Numbered from the stretch's first letter, positions 9,481 through 19,307 are shown. The stretch: DNA of 64,000 bases from Prevotella sp. UBA2739 (GCA_002353525.1 DEJV01000005.1:4631-68630); one strand, 5' to 3'. The notes: a model not told the origin generated them from the letters alone. Numbers and translations: made by a program.

Positions 9481-10095
9481 TTTTTGATCTATTTTTCGGT
9501 TTAAATATAATCAAACACAATAATACATATTTTACATTACACCACCAACTAATATTGTATATGTTAAATAATATTATAAATAATTATACGTTTGACCAAG
9601 ACTTTTGAAACATCTAAAAATAGGAAAGGACTAATCATCATAAAAACACAATCTTGTCACAAGCCAGCAATATGTAATTATCACTCCGTGAAGTCATCCC
9701 AACCAGTCGGTGAAGATAAGTATGCAGTCGTGCACCGTCTCAAAGAATTTCTCTATTCGTTGTTTCACGCTCTTCCAATAAATTCCATTCATAAACCTCT
9801 AATTAGTAATAAAATTGAATTTATAGCAAAAGTACTGATTTTATCTCTATTTTTTGTCGAAATGTTTGATTTTTAACAAAAGACAAACATTTTTATAAAA
9901 GTGGTACTCTTTATAACTATTCAGACTAATATTTAATATTCAAACGCAGACTTCTAAAGTTTGCTAGATCCATAATACTCCAATAGGATCGAATATCAAA
10001 AAAACTGAGGTCACCGGGACGGTTTGATTTCATTAATTTTTTCGATTTGCGACTTTGTGACATTTTCCCATTTCTACGCTGGCAGGGGTGAAAAA
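9481..10095. other. AT-rich non-coding stretch with a possible gene fragment
   Basis: No credible gene. A minus-strand frame of about 35 codons (roughly 9706-9812, containing KQRIEKFFE) ends in a normal stop but has an in-frame stop just upstream and no start. It might be the 3' remnant of a lost gene such as a transposase, but I cannot identify it. A plus-strand frame from 9592 has only a TTG start and no family match. Confidence 0.35.
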
Positions 10096-10220
10096 CATGC
10101 CTTTTTTGGCGCAACCACACCTTCTATCGGCGTAACCATGTTTTCTATTGGCGCAAACTTAGCTTCTACAAACGAAAACATAGCGTCTACAAACGAAAAC
10201 ATAGCTTCTACGGGCGTAAA
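10096..10220 (+). repeat. Six tandem 21-bp repeats
   Basis: Six units of 20-21 bp, of the type CATAGCTTCTACAAACGAAAA, run from 10096 to 10220. The period is a multiple of three, and one plus frame (open 10024-10398) reads them as a seven-residue repeat STNENIA. The frame has no known domain and no good promoter, so coding is unproven. Directly after the array comes copy 2 of the 57-bp repeat. Confidence 0.8.
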
Positions 10221-10224
10221 CATA

Positions 10225-10281
10225 CGTGAGTTCGACGAATTCAGAATCATGCAAACTGTGTGTCAGAAAATCGGAGGGACA
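10225..10281 (+). repeat. 57-bp dispersed repeat, copy 2
   Basis: Second copy of the sequence at 8581-8637, directly after the 21-bp array and before two strong hairpins. Confidence 0.8.
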
Positions 10282-10305
10282 GGTCCCTTCGATTTACATG
10301 ACAGA

Positions 10306-10354
10306 AGGCCTCTCCTGCTCAGTCGGAATCTCTCTGCGACTGCAGGAAGGCCCT
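10306..10354 (+). other. Long imperfect hairpin
   Basis: The 5' arm AGGCCTCTCCTGCTCAGTCG (10306-10325) pairs with a 3' arm at 10337-10354 containing CGACTGCAGG and AAGGCCCT, with two small bulges and an 11-nt loop. A T7 run follows at 10371-10377. A second hairpin, AGTTCACA/TGTGAACT (10411-10418 and 10446-10453), lies just beyond. These could be parts of a structured RNA or a terminator for the convergent lipoprotein gene. Confidence 0.6.
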
Positions 10355-10482
10355 CTACCGTTAGTTCCCTTTTTTTCTGGAAAAAATTGGAAGTATAATA
10401 ATAAAAGTATAGTTCACAAGTTGGACAAACTGGAGCCCAAATGGGTGTGAACTGAGTCCCCCTGTTACATGATTTTGGTTTT

Positions 10483-11064
10483 TTATCTTTTTTCTGTGTA
10501 CTCAAACTTTATAATGCCGTTTACATTATATGGTCGAGGAAGAGGCCTTGCGCCAGACTCTATGCTTGAGGTCTCGGTGAATCTAAGGTTGTTGAATTGC
10601 AGGGCGAGGGTTAGATTTTTTCCTTCGCCCTTTTTGTCGATAACCTGTATTTTCCCACTTGTAGCAACAAATGTGTTCCTATCATACCCTATGTTCATCG
10701 GGTAGAATAATTCTGCCATGAAATCGTCAGAATCCAAGATGTCACCTTCCTTGATGTCTTCGAGGAAGAAATTGTTCCTGTTCTCTAATTTGTTGTTGTA
10801 TTTGTAGTGGATGTATAAACTAGTAAGTCCAGGGGCGTCATTAATAAGACAATAGAAGGATGGGGATTTATAGTTTGACGTTAACCCATCTGTCCAGCAT
10901 ACCGCTTCCGACACGGGATAAGTTGTATTCTTATCTATGTTACTCAAAATCAGTTCAATGTCTTCTTTCGAATTGTCCATGTTATCGTCGCTACTCGAGC
11001 AGCTGCTCATGCCGATAGCCATCATCAGCACACCGCCCATCAGAAATAAGAAAATCTTTTTCAT
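10483..11064 (-). CDS. Unrecognised lipoprotein, 193 aa
   Basis: An N-terminal signal (MKKIFLFLMGGVLMMAIGMSSC) with lipobox MSSC and an acidic SSSDDN stretch after the Cys is typical of Bacteroidetes surface-exported lipoproteins. The remaining ~170 residues are rich in Asn, Asp, Tyr and Phe and probably form a beta-sandwich-like fold, but I recognise no family. It stands alone, flanked by repeat arrays on both sides, and its composition is more AT-rich than the fumarase operon next to it. No full promoter match was found upstream. Confidence 0.75.
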   Translation of the reverse strand: MKKIFLFLMGGVLMMAIGMSSCSSSDDNMDNSKEDIELILSNIDKNTTYPVSEAVCWTDGLTSNYKSPSFYCLINDAPGLTSLYIHYKYNNKLENRNNFFLEDIKEGDILDSDDFMAELFYPMNIGYDRNTFVATSGKIQVIDKKGEGKNLTLALQFNNLRFTETSSIESGARPLPRPYNVNGIIKFEYTEKR

Positions 11065-11204
11065 ATGCCTACATATTATCTTTTTAAATTATAACACGAT
11101 TCTTTGAAAAATCTTGCATGCGAGTCCGTGTTTTTAACATTTTTTTGTGTGTCAAAAATCACAGCAGAGATCATGGGTACAGGTTTGATTTCCATGGAAA
11201 TTGC

Positions 11205-11308
11205 AATTAATGCCTGATTATGCTCGAATTGATGCCTAGTTACGTTCTAATTAATGCCTGATTAGACCTTAATTGATTAACTAGTTAGAGGGTAATCAGG
11301 CATCGATT
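11205..11308. repeat. 22-bp tandem repeats with an inverted copy
   Basis: Units begin at 11205, 11227, 11249 and 11271, each starting AATT(A/G)AT and three containing AATTAATGCCTGATTA or close variants. They end with an inverted copy TAATCAGGCATCGATT at 11293-11308. The array lies 140-245 bp upstream of the lipoprotein gene at 11064. The rest of 11065-11499 shows no gene. Confidence 0.75.
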
Positions 11309-11499
11309 ACAAAAGTGCGTGTGAAGGCATCGTGACGGCAGAAAGACTAGTGTCACCAAGCATAAGCCATTATCCGTCAGGCGATAGCAAGGTTTAGTGA
11401 CGAATGAGGGCAGCAGAGCTGCAGGTTTCAAGTTAACGTGAAAATTGCCATTAGAAATGACTCAAATACCAATTGGCTGGTATCTTATATTCATAAACG

Positions 11500-11529
11500 A
11501 AGGTCTGGATGTTTTGACACCCAGACCTT
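11500..11529 (-). terminator. Terminator-like hairpin after the fumarase gene
   Basis: AAGGTCTGG (11500-11508) and CCAGACCTT (11521-11529) form a perfect 9-bp stem with a 12-nt loop, 27 bp beyond the fumarase stop. There is no marked T-run. Confidence 0.5.
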
Positions 11530-11556
11530 AATTGTATACCTAATAATAAGCAGAGA

Positions 11557-13200
11557 CTAGCATGTTGCCGGCCAGGGCTTGAGCGTCTTGAAAAAGTCGT
11601 TGCCCTTGTCGTCGACGAGGATGAAGGCGGGGAAGTCCTCAACCTCAATCTTCCAGATAGCCTCCATGCCAAGCTCGGGATACTCTACGCACTCGATGCT
11701 CTTGATGCTCGACTGGCTAAGCACTGCGGCCACACCGCCGATGCTGCCCAGATAGAAACCGCCATGCTTCTGGCAGGCGTCGGTGACTACCTGTGAGCGG
11801 TTACCCTTGGCTATCATTACGAGAGAGCCTCCATGATCCTGGAACTCGTCAACATACGGGTCCATACGGTTGGCCGTGGTGGGTCCCATCGAACCGCAAG
11901 GATAGCCTTCGGGAGTCTTGGCTGGTCCGGCATAGAGCACGGGATAATCCTTGAAGTACTGTGGCAGATCCTCACCAGCATCAAGACGTGCCTTCAGCTT
12001 AGCGTGGGCGATGTCGCGGGCCACGATGATGGTGCCCTTCAGGTTGACGCGAGTAGAGACGGGATACTTAGTCAGTTCGGCACGAACGGCATCGATGCCC
12101 TGGTTCAGGTCGATGACAATCTGGTTCTGTCCCTCACCAGCCTTGGCATACTCGGCAGGAATCAGTTCGCTGGGGTTGTTGTCCATCTTCTCGAGCCAAA
12201 CACCATCGCGGTTGATCTTGGCCTTGATGTTACGGTCGGCTGAGCAGCTGACACCCATACCAATAGGACAGCTGGCACCGTGGCGAGGCAGACGGATGAC
12301 ACGGATGTCGTGGGCCATGTACTTACCACCAAACTGTGCACCCAGACCAATCTTGTGAGCCTCGAGCAAGAGTTTCTTCTCCAGGTCGATGTCGCGGAAG
12401 GCACGTCCTGTCTCATCGCCGGTGGTAGGCAGGTTGTCGTAGTACTTGATAGAGGCAAGCTTCACGGTGAGCAGGTTCTTCTCTGCCGATGTGCCGCCAA
12501 TAACAAATGCGATGTGATAAGGAGGACAAGCAGCTGTGCCGAGGCTCTTCATCTTCTCAACGAGGAACGGGATGAGCGTGCCCTCGTTCTGGATGGTGGC
12601 CTTGGTCATGGGATAGAAGTAGGTCTTGTTGGCCGAGCCGCCGCCCTTGGCTACCATCACGAAGCGGTATTCAGCGCCCTCGGTAGCCTCGATATCAATC
12701 TGTGCAGGCAGGTTGCAACGGGTGTTCACCTCTTCATACATGGTGAGGGGCGCATTCTGCGAGTAGCGCAGGTTGTCTTGCGTAAAGGTGTTGTAGACAC
12801 CCAGAGAGAGCGCTTCCTCATCCTCAAAACCTGTCCATATCTGCTGTCCTTTCTCGCCGTGGATGATGGCTGTGCCAGTGTCCTGGCAGAAAGGCAGGAT
12901 GCCCTTGCAGGCCACCTCGGCATTGCGCAGGAACTGCAGAGCCACATATTTGTCGTTCTCGCTGGCCTCAGGGTCTGTGAGTACCTGTGCCACCTGCTCA
13001 TTGTGCGAGCGGCGCAGCATGAATTCCACATCGTGGAAAGCCTCCTGGGCCAACAGGGTGAGGGCCTCGGGCGATACTTTTACGATTTCTTTACCTTCAA
13101 ATTCGCTGATTGTGACCCCTTCCTTGGTGAGCAGACGATACTCGGTGTCGTCTTTGCCCAACTGGAACATGGGTGCATACTTAAAATCTGGTGTTGCCAT
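11557..13200 (-). CDS. fumA: Class I fumarate hydratase (iron-sulfur)
   Basis: 547 residues. It interconverts fumarate and malate in the TCA or reductive succinate branch. Class I identity rests on the likely [4Fe-4S] ligands Cys105 (in LPFCQDTGTA), Cys225 (in TAACPPYH) and Cys319 (in IGMGVSCSADRN), with spacing like other class I fumarases, and on the C-terminal GYPCGSMGPTTANRMDPYVD stretch. I chose the ATG at 13200 because the longer frame starts inside the upstream protease gene and adds 25 residues unlike the family. It is the last gene of the hflX - DUF4954 - M16 - fum run, 19 bp after the protease stop. Confidence 0.95.
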   Translation of the reverse strand: MATPDFKYAPMFQLGKDDTEYRLLTKEGVTISEFEGKEIVKVSPEALTLLAQEAFHDVEFMLRRSHNEQVAQVLTDPEASENDKYVALQFLRNAEVACKGILPFCQDTGTAIIHGEKGQQIWTGFEDEEALSLGVYNTFTQDNLRYSQNAPLTMYEEVNTRCNLPAQIDIEATEGAEYRFVMVAKGGGSANKTYFYPMTKATIQNEGTLIPFLVEKMKSLGTAACPPYHIAFVIGGTSAEKNLLTVKLASIKYYDNLPTTGDETGRAFRDIDLEKKLLLEAHKIGLGAQFGGKYMAHDIRVIRLPRHGASCPIGMGVSCSADRNIKAKINRDGVWLEKMDNNPSELIPAEYAKAGEGQNQIVIDLNQGIDAVRAELTKYPVSTRVNLKGTIIVARDIAHAKLKARLDAGEDLPQYFKDYPVLYAGPAKTPEGYPCGSMGPTTANRMDPYVDEFQDHGGSLVMIAKGNRSQVVTDACQKHGGFYLGSIGGVAAVLSQSSIKSIECVEYPELGMEAIWKIEVEDFPAFILVDDKGNDFFKTLKPWPATC

Positions 13201-13219
13201 AATGTTTTGATTTATAGAG

Positions 13220-16123
13220 TTAATATCCAAAGATGTCGGTGAGAGTGAGCCGTTTGATGGGGCCGATCTTCTCAAGCAATTTCATGTCGAGTTCTTTCTC
13301 GTCGCCAAGAATGATGTAGCGGTAGGCTTTGTTAGCCATCTGCTGCCGCTCGAAACTGACGATGTCGGACAGCTGCAGGGCGGGGAGTGCCTGATAGATT
13401 TTCTCGTTCAGATCGTAGTCGAGTCCCAGTTTCTTGGCACGCAGGTAGGCATTGAATACCGACGACTTGGTGGTGCGCAGGCTGGCGAGCTGTTTGGTGA
13501 GGCTCTCCTTGGCAATGTTGAAAGCACCCTGGCTCTGAGGCATCTGGTTGAGAATCTCGTGGAAGACGCTGATGCAGTCTTTCATCTTGTCGTTCTGGGC
13601 GATGATATGGGTAATATAGCTCTCCTTATGTCCTTTCTCATCGGGTCGTGAATAGTATGCCGACGCATTGTAGGCCAGTCCGCGTGCCTCGCGCAGCTCC
13701 TGGAAGACGATGGTGTTCATTCCACCGCCAAAGTACTCGTTGAAGAGTGCCTGCACGGCAGCCTCGTCGGGATTCCACGAGCGTCCCTCATTGTGGTACA
13801 TGCGCATGTAGATGTTCTTGGCCTCGTAGGGGGCAATCCACACCTCGTTGGTGTTTGCCTCTTGCTTGATGTAAGGCTTGTTTTGAGGAACAGCCTGCAG
13901 GCGCTTGGGTGTCTTGTGCAACTTGGTGAGCATATTCGAGAGTGTCTTCACGTCGTCGGGACCATAGTAGACCACGGTGTGCTCATACTGGTTGAGGTTC
14001 TTCAGCAGGCTGAGCAGCTGTTGCGGGTCGGTATGTCTCATCTCGTCGATGCTCATCTGGTTGCGGGTGCTGTTGTAAGGCCCATAGACAGCATAGCTGT
14101 AGAGGGCATCGAAGCAACCGCGCTGGCTTTTCTTAGCATCCTGACGGGCTTTCTGCGTGAGGGAGATATACTGTTCGAAGGTGTTGTTGTCGGCCTTGGC
14201 GTTCTGCAGGAGGTTCTCGAGCAGTGCTACGGCCTCGGGCATTTTCTCGTTAAGTCCGGTGAGCAGAATGGTGATGTTGTCGTCGCCCACGCCGATGCGG
14301 TAGAGGCATGCCAGCTCGTAGAATTTCTGCTTGAGCTCGACCACGCTCATCTTGTCGGTACCCACATAGTCGGAGTAGTCGGCGGCAATTTCGTAACGGT
14401 TGTCGGCCTGTGTGCCAAACTCATAGCGGAACATCAGGGTGAAGAGGCCGTTATCGGTGTTCTTCTTATAAAGCAGTGGCAGTCCTTTCTTTGTCTTGGT
14501 GACGGTCATATCGCGATTGAAGTCGACAAACTGCGGCTGGATGGGCTCCACCTTGCTATTCTGAATGTCTTTCACAAACTGGCTGACATAGTCGCGGTTA
14601 GAGGGGATGGCCGTGATGGCAGGTTTGTCAATCTTCTTCTGCGTGGTGTCGTCGCCCTGACGCTTGTAGACACAGGCGTAGTTGTTACCGAAATGACGGT
14701 TGGCAAAGTCGACAATCTGCTGTTTGGTCATCTTCGAGATGCGGTCGAGACGGCCTACGACATCCTCCCATTTCTGTCCGTTGATGAAGGCGTCGACAAA
14801 CTTATCGGCACGGTTGGAGTTGATATCGAGTGCCTGCATCTCACGCAGCTTGAGGTTGTTGATGATGCTGGGCAACAGGTTGTCGGCAAACTCGCCGCGC
14901 TTGAGTTTCTCTATCTCGGCGAGCAGCAGCTGGCGCACCTCATCGAGGGTCTGTCCTTCCTTGGGCACACCCAGCATGATGAACTGGCTGTAGTCGGTCA
15001 GGTGCTGGGCACCACAGTCGGCACCAAGCATCAGCATCTTCTGGTTGATATCGAGGTCGACGAGTCCGGCCTTACCATTGGAGAGCAGGTCGCCGATAAC
15101 GTCGAGCGTGTCGCTCTGCAGGTCGGCAGCTCCCTTGAAGCGCCATCCCAGCATCACGCGCTCTGCCTCGGGGCCTACGATGGTGGTGTCTACGGGTGCC
15201 GTGAGCTGTGGCTGCGGCCCGTATTCAGGCCGGCTGAGCTGTGGATTGGGTTTCCACGAGCCGAAGTAACGGTCGATGGTGGCGATGACCTTGTCGCAAT
15301 CCATGTCGCCCGCCATACAGATGGCCACATTGTTGGGGCAATAGTAGCGGTTGTAGTAGTTCATGATGTTGACAATCGATGGGTTCTTCAGGTGCTCCTG
15401 TGTGCCGATGGTGGTCTGTGTGCCATAGGGATGATTGGGGAAGAGCTTGGCGTTGAGGGCAGCCCACAGTTTGCGGCTGTCGCTGGTCAGTCCGATGTTG
15501 TATTCCTCGTAGACAGCCTCGAGCTCGGTGTGGAATCCGCGCACCACCATATGCTGGAAGCGGTCGGCCTGAATCTTGGCCCAGTTGTCCACCTCGTTGG
15601 CTGGAATATCCTCGACATAGCAGGTGACATCGTTGGAGGTGTAGGCATTCGAGCCCTCGGAACCGATGGTTGCCATGAGCTTGTCGTACTCGTTGGGGAT
15701 GTTGTAGCGGGCAGCCAGCTGGCTCACGCTGTCGATGGCATGGTAGGCCTGACGGCGTGCCTCGGGGTCGGTGAGCTTACGATAGTCCTCATAACGGCGA
15801 GTAATGTCGTCGAGGAACGGTTTCTCGGCCACGGGGTTGGTGGTACCAAACTGCTTAGTGCCCTTAAACATCAGGTGCTCCAGATAGTGGGCCAGTCCGG
15901 TGGTCTCTGCGGGGTCGTTGCGCGAACCGGTGCGCACGGCGATGTAAGTCTGGATGCGTGGTTTCTCATTGTTTACCGACAAGTAGACCTTCAGTCCGTT
16001 GTCGATCGTATAGATGCGTGTCTTCATCATATCGCCGGGCACGGTGGTGTACTTGTAGTCTTTGGCCGAGAGGCTCGTGGCGAGCATCATGAGGCCAGCG
16101 AAAATAACAGATTGAAGTTTCAT
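13220..16123 (-). CDS. M16 family zinc metalloprotease (pitrilysin/PqqL-like)
   Basis: 967 residues with a signal peptide (about 1-20), so it acts in the periplasm. The inverted zinc motif HxxEH is present as HYLEH (His79, Glu82, His83), followed by the conserved GT-F-GT stretch. The chain contains both the active N-terminal M16 half and the inactive C-terminal half that closes over the substrate. Members of this group degrade small peptides. It is the third gene of a four-gene operon; the gaps are 50 bp to DUF4954 and 19 bp to fumarase. The link to fumarase and HflX is positional only. Confidence 0.92.
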   Translation of the reverse strand: MKLQSVIFAGLMMLATSLSAKDYKYTTVPGDMMKTRIYTIDNGLKVYLSVNNEKPRIQTYIAVRTGSRNDPAETTGLAHYLEHLMFKGTKQFGTTNPVAEKPFLDDITRRYEDYRKLTDPEARRQAYHAIDSVSQLAARYNIPNEYDKLMATIGSEGSNAYTSNDVTCYVEDIPANEVDNWAKIQADRFQHMVVRGFHTELEAVYEEYNIGLTSDSRKLWAALNAKLFPNHPYGTQTTIGTQEHLKNPSIVNIMNYYNRYYCPNNVAICMAGDMDCDKVIATIDRYFGSWKPNPQLSRPEYGPQPQLTAPVDTTIVGPEAERVMLGWRFKGAADLQSDTLDVIGDLLSNGKAGLVDLDINQKMLMLGADCGAQHLTDYSQFIMLGVPKEGQTLDEVRQLLLAEIEKLKRGEFADNLLPSIINNLKLREMQALDINSNRADKFVDAFINGQKWEDVVGRLDRISKMTKQQIVDFANRHFGNNYACVYKRQGDDTTQKKIDKPAITAIPSNRDYVSQFVKDIQNSKVEPIQPQFVDFNRDMTVTKTKKGLPLLYKKNTDNGLFTLMFRYEFGTQADNRYEIAADYSDYVGTDKMSVVELKQKFYELACLYRIGVGDDNITILLTGLNEKMPEAVALLENLLQNAKADNNTFEQYISLTQKARQDAKKSQRGCFDALYSYAVYGPYNSTRNQMSIDEMRHTDPQQLLSLLKNLNQYEHTVVYYGPDDVKTLSNMLTKLHKTPKRLQAVPQNKPYIKQEANTNEVWIAPYEAKNIYMRMYHNEGRSWNPDEAAVQALFNEYFGGGMNTIVFQELREARGLAYNASAYYSRPDEKGHKESYITHIIAQNDKMKDCISVFHEILNQMPQSQGAFNIAKESLTKQLASLRTTKSSVFNAYLRAKKLGLDYDLNEKIYQALPALQLSDIVSFERQQMANKAYRYIILGDEKELDMKLLEKIGPIKRLTLTDIFGY

Positions 16124-16173
16124 ATTGTCTGGTTTTAAAACGTCAAATTAAAAAAAGATGATCTATGTCCATG

Positions 16174-18027
16174 TCAGTTCTCGTAGTCAACCTCATGGTC
16201 GAGCTTGTCGATAAAGTCGTTGAAGACATCGTCTTCCACATCGCCCATGGCAAACTCTTTCTCGGCATCCTTGCGAATCTCGCCCACCCAGATGCGGCGG
16301 GCCTTGACATACTCGTCACGGATATGCTCGGCATCGGCCTCAGTAATCTCGGTGAGCCCATAGTAGTCGAGAATCATCTGGTAAGTCCAGGCCCATTGGT
16401 ACTCGCGATAGTGGCTGTTGATTTCCTCGAAACGGTCGATGACAGCCTGAATCGTCTCCAACGTGCCATTCTTGATATCGTGGATGAGACGGGTCTCCTC
16501 GCTCTCGGGCAGCAGCAGACCGGAAAGGTCGATCCAGTTGCCAAGTCCTGTCTTGGTGGTAGGTACTCCGAAGTAACCATGCTTCTTGGCACGCTTCAAG
16601 ACAGCACCCATGTAGAGGCGCAGGGCAATGTCGTAATATTTGATGCCCTTACGGAGCGACGATGCGTTGATGACGTAGTCGTGGTAGTTGTATTGCGACT
16701 GCAAGTCACCCGATGCCTCGCGCAGACGCTCGAGAATCCGCTTGCCGCGCAGGATACCTCCCACGGTGAATGGCGAGAGCCAGTCGAAGTTGACGATGCT
16801 CTTCTGGCTGCCGGCCGAACGACGGTCGCGCTTGGGCCACTTCTTAATATCGCGATAGAGACCCACGGTGGTGATGTTGCGACCAGGCACCAGATACATG
16901 TCGTCGTTGTAGGAAATAAGATAAGAGAACGGCAGGTCGCGCGTGTCGGGATGATGCATCAGTTTGCCCATACACACCGAGAAGGCACCTATCTTGGCAG
17001 GCATCAGCACGTAGGAGCCGCTGGCCGTCTTCGTTCCGCGCTCAAGGGTTCCGTAGTGAATAGGACCCATCTTGTAGGCATGGTTGGAGAAGTTGGTGGC
17101 CGAACCGGCATTATAGAACGAGAACTGGGCACCGATGAGCAGTGAGCTCTTGTGGTGGCTGGCCGAGAACGGACCGCAGAAGGCTGCACATGCCTCACCG
17201 TTTGACATGTAACTGTTGGCGAAGAACACGCTCTGCGAGGCCGTGAAACCGTTGGCAATGTGGCATGCCTCGCCCACAAAGCAGTCTTGCATCTTCACAC
17301 TGTTGATGATGCTCGAGCCGTTGCAGATAATCGAGTTCTCGCAGATAACACCCGTGCCGATGTAGACCGAATCGTTGGGGCCATTGAGTATCGAGCAGTC
17401 GCTGATACGTGAGGCCCCATTGATCTCGCAATTGTCGTGAATCACAGTGTTTGTTATCTCTTTGGTGCCGACAATCTTCACGTTGTTGCCGATGATGCCC
17501 CGTTCGGGCATGTTGCGGCGGATGTCCTCGTTGATGAGCCGGCGTATCTCGTCCTTGATATATTTATCGGTAAAATGCTTCACCATGAATGCCGCAAACT
17601 GACTGTTGAGGTTGCCAAAGATGATGGCATTACCGTCGCCAGCCTCGTTGAGCACCGAGATGAGATTGCCCTCTCCATAGGTGGCACCCTCGGTGGTCTC
17701 GATGATGCTGACATTCGAGATCAGGCAGTCGTCGCCTATGGTGTAGTCGTTGATGTATCCGCCCACATTCTCTATCAGGCAGTTGTCACCAATGGTGACG
17801 TTGCGCAGGGTGGCATTACGGATGCCACAAGGCTTGACGAACCCCTTGCTGATTTCCATTCTCTTCTCGAAGGCTCCCAGGCGAATGTTGCCATAGAACG
17901 CCACGTTGCGCAGGGCTGCAGGCGTGAACCCCTCGCCCACCTCAACGGCTGTCCAGTCCTCGGCACTACAGCCATGGTCTTCCAGCGTGAGGATTTCCTC
18001 TTGAGTTAAAAGTCTATACTCTTCCAT
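16174..18027 (-). CDS. DUF4954 family protein with left-handed beta-helix
   Basis: 617 residues, a Bacteroidetes-conserved family. The first ~300 residues contain many hexapeptide-like turns (IRNATLRNVTIGDNCLIENV, ISNVSIIE, IHDNCEINGASRISDCSIL, IICNGSSIINSV), which predict a left-handed parallel beta-helix as in acyl- and nucleotidyl-transferases. The last ~200 residues are helical and match the C-terminal part usually found in this family. The active reaction is unknown; a sugar-nucleotide or acyltransferase role would fit the fold but is inference. There is no signal peptide, so it is cytoplasmic. It starts 17 bp after the hflX stop and is part of that operon. Confidence 0.85.
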   Translation of the reverse strand: MEEYRLLTQEEILTLEDHGCSAEDWTAVEVGEGFTPAALRNVAFYGNIRLGAFEKRMEISKGFVKPCGIRNATLRNVTIGDNCLIENVGGYINDYTIGDDCLISNVSIIETTEGATYGEGNLISVLNEAGDGNAIIFGNLNSQFAAFMVKHFTDKYIKDEIRRLINEDIRRNMPERGIIGNNVKIVGTKEITNTVIHDNCEINGASRISDCSILNGPNDSVYIGTGVICENSIICNGSSIINSVKMQDCFVGEACHIANGFTASQSVFFANSYMSNGEACAAFCGPFSASHHKSSLLIGAQFSFYNAGSATNFSNHAYKMGPIHYGTLERGTKTASGSYVLMPAKIGAFSVCMGKLMHHPDTRDLPFSYLISYNDDMYLVPGRNITTVGLYRDIKKWPKRDRRSAGSQKSIVNFDWLSPFTVGGILRGKRILERLREASGDLQSQYNYHDYVINASSLRKGIKYYDIALRLYMGAVLKRAKKHGYFGVPTTKTGLGNWIDLSGLLLPESEETRLIHDIKNGTLETIQAVIDRFEEINSHYREYQWAWTYQMILDYYGLTEITEADAEHIRDEYVKARRIWVGEIRKDAEKEFAMGDVEDDVFNDFIDKLDHEVDYEN

Positions 18028-18044
18028 AGTTTTGGTGCTTATCG

Positions 18045-19307
18045 TTATACATCTGTCTCCTCGTAGTCATTGTTATACAAGAAGTCGTTGTAGGGATATT
18101 TCTGTACGTGCAGTTCGCGAACCTTATTATAAATACTCTCGCGAAACTCGTCGATATTGATGCGCTCGCGGGCCGAGATGAACAGACAGTTCTCGTTGAG
18201 CCGTGCCATCCAGGTGCGCTTCAGCTCATCGAGCGAAATGTTCTCCTTGGTCATGGGTGTGAGGTCGTCGGCCTCTTTCTCCACCCACCGGTAGGCATCA
18301 ATTTTATTGAACACGATCATCGACGGTTTGTCGGCACACCCCAAGTCCTGGAGTGTCTTCTCCACCACGCGAATCTGCTCCTCAAAGTCGGGATGGGAGA
18401 TGTCTACCACATGCAACAGCAGGTCGGCCTCGCGCGTCTCGTCGAGGGTGCTCTTAAACGAATCAACCAAGTCGGTAGGCAGTTTGCGGATAAAGCCCAC
18501 GGTGTCGGCCAAGAGGAACGGCAGATTGTCGACCACCACCTTGCGTACCGTCGTGTCGAGGGTAGCAAACAGTTTGTTTTCTGCAAACACATCGCTTTTG
18601 GCCAATAGGTTCATGATGGTAGACTTACCCACATTGGTATAACCCACAAGGGCCACGCGGATGAGTCGTCCGCGATTCTTGCGCTGGGTGGTTTTCTGCT
18701 TGTCAATCTCAGCCAGGCGCTCCTTCAACAGGCTCATGCGGTTGAGAATGATACGACGGTCCATCTCCAACTGCGTCTCACCAGGACCACGCAAGCCCAC
18801 GCTGCCCTTGCCACCGCCCGAGCCAGAACCACCACCCTGGCGCTCCAGGTGGGTCCACAAGCGTTGCAGACGTGGCAGCATGTAACGATACTGCGCCAGT
18901 TCGACCTGCGTCTTGGCGTTGGCTGTTTGTGCACGCATGGCAAAGATATCGAGAATGAGACTGGTACGGTCGAGAATTTTCACTCTCAGCTCGGCCTCGA
19001 TGTTGCGTATCTGCTTGGCCGACAACTCATCGTCGAAAATCACCATTCCCACTTCGCGCTCAGCATCTTCTTCTGCCTTAATGTATTGCTTGATTTCCTC
19101 CAGTTTGCCTTTGCCCACATAGGTGGTCTGGTTGGGGCCATTCACCTTCTGCGTGAACCGCTTGACGGTGACGGCTCCAGCCGTATCGGCCAGAAACTCA
19201 AGCTCATCGAGATATTCTTTGGTCTTGGCCTCGTCCTGCTGTTGGGTGATGAGTCCCACCAACACTGCGGTCTCGGCCTTCACCTCGGATATAACAAATT
19301 CTTTCAT
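18045..19307 (-). CDS. hflX: Ribosome-associated GTPase HflX
   Basis: 420 residues. HflX splits stalled or stress-hibernating 70S ribosomes. Seen: an N-terminal HflX domain, a coiled-coil and Gly-rich GGGSGSGGGKGSVGLRGPGE loop, then the GTPase domain with G1 GYTNVGKST, G3 DTVGF and G4 NKID. The longer frame to 19424 runs into the promoter; the ATG at 19307 gives the family's usual MKEFVISEVK-type start. It is the first gene of the operon hflX - DUF4954 - M16 - fum. Two tandem promoters of a repeated module lie upstream. Confidence 0.95.
   Translation of the reverse strand: MKEFVISEVKAETAVLVGLITQQQDEAKTKEYLDELEFLADTAGAVTVKRFTQKVNGPNQTTYVGKGKLEEIKQYIKAEEDAEREVGMVIFDDELSAKQIRNIEAELRVKILDRTSLILDIFAMRAQTANAKTQVELAQYRYMLPRLQRLWTHLERQGGGSGSGGGKGSVGLRGPGETQLEMDRRIILNRMSLLKERLAEIDKQKTTQRKNRGRLIRVALVGYTNVGKSTIMNLLAKSDVFAENKLFATLDTTVRKVVVDNLPFLLADTVGFIRKLPTDLVDSFKSTLDETREADLLLHVVDISHPDFEEQIRVVEKTLQDLGCADKPSMIVFNKIDAYRWVEKEADDLTPMTKENISLDELKRTWMARLNENCLFISARERINIDEFRESIYNKVRELHVQKYPYNDFLYNNDYEETDV

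Noticed and set aside
9592..9876. 94-codon plus-strand frame in the AT-rich gap
   Set aside because: TTG start, AT-rich random composition and no family match. The -7-like TACGTTTG at 9587 overlaps the start itself.
13793..16138. A 781-codon plus-strand frame opposite the M16 protease gene
   Set aside because: It is a shadow of the real minus-strand gene: composition is dominated by Leu/Val/His, no domain is seen, and the protease has all motifs.
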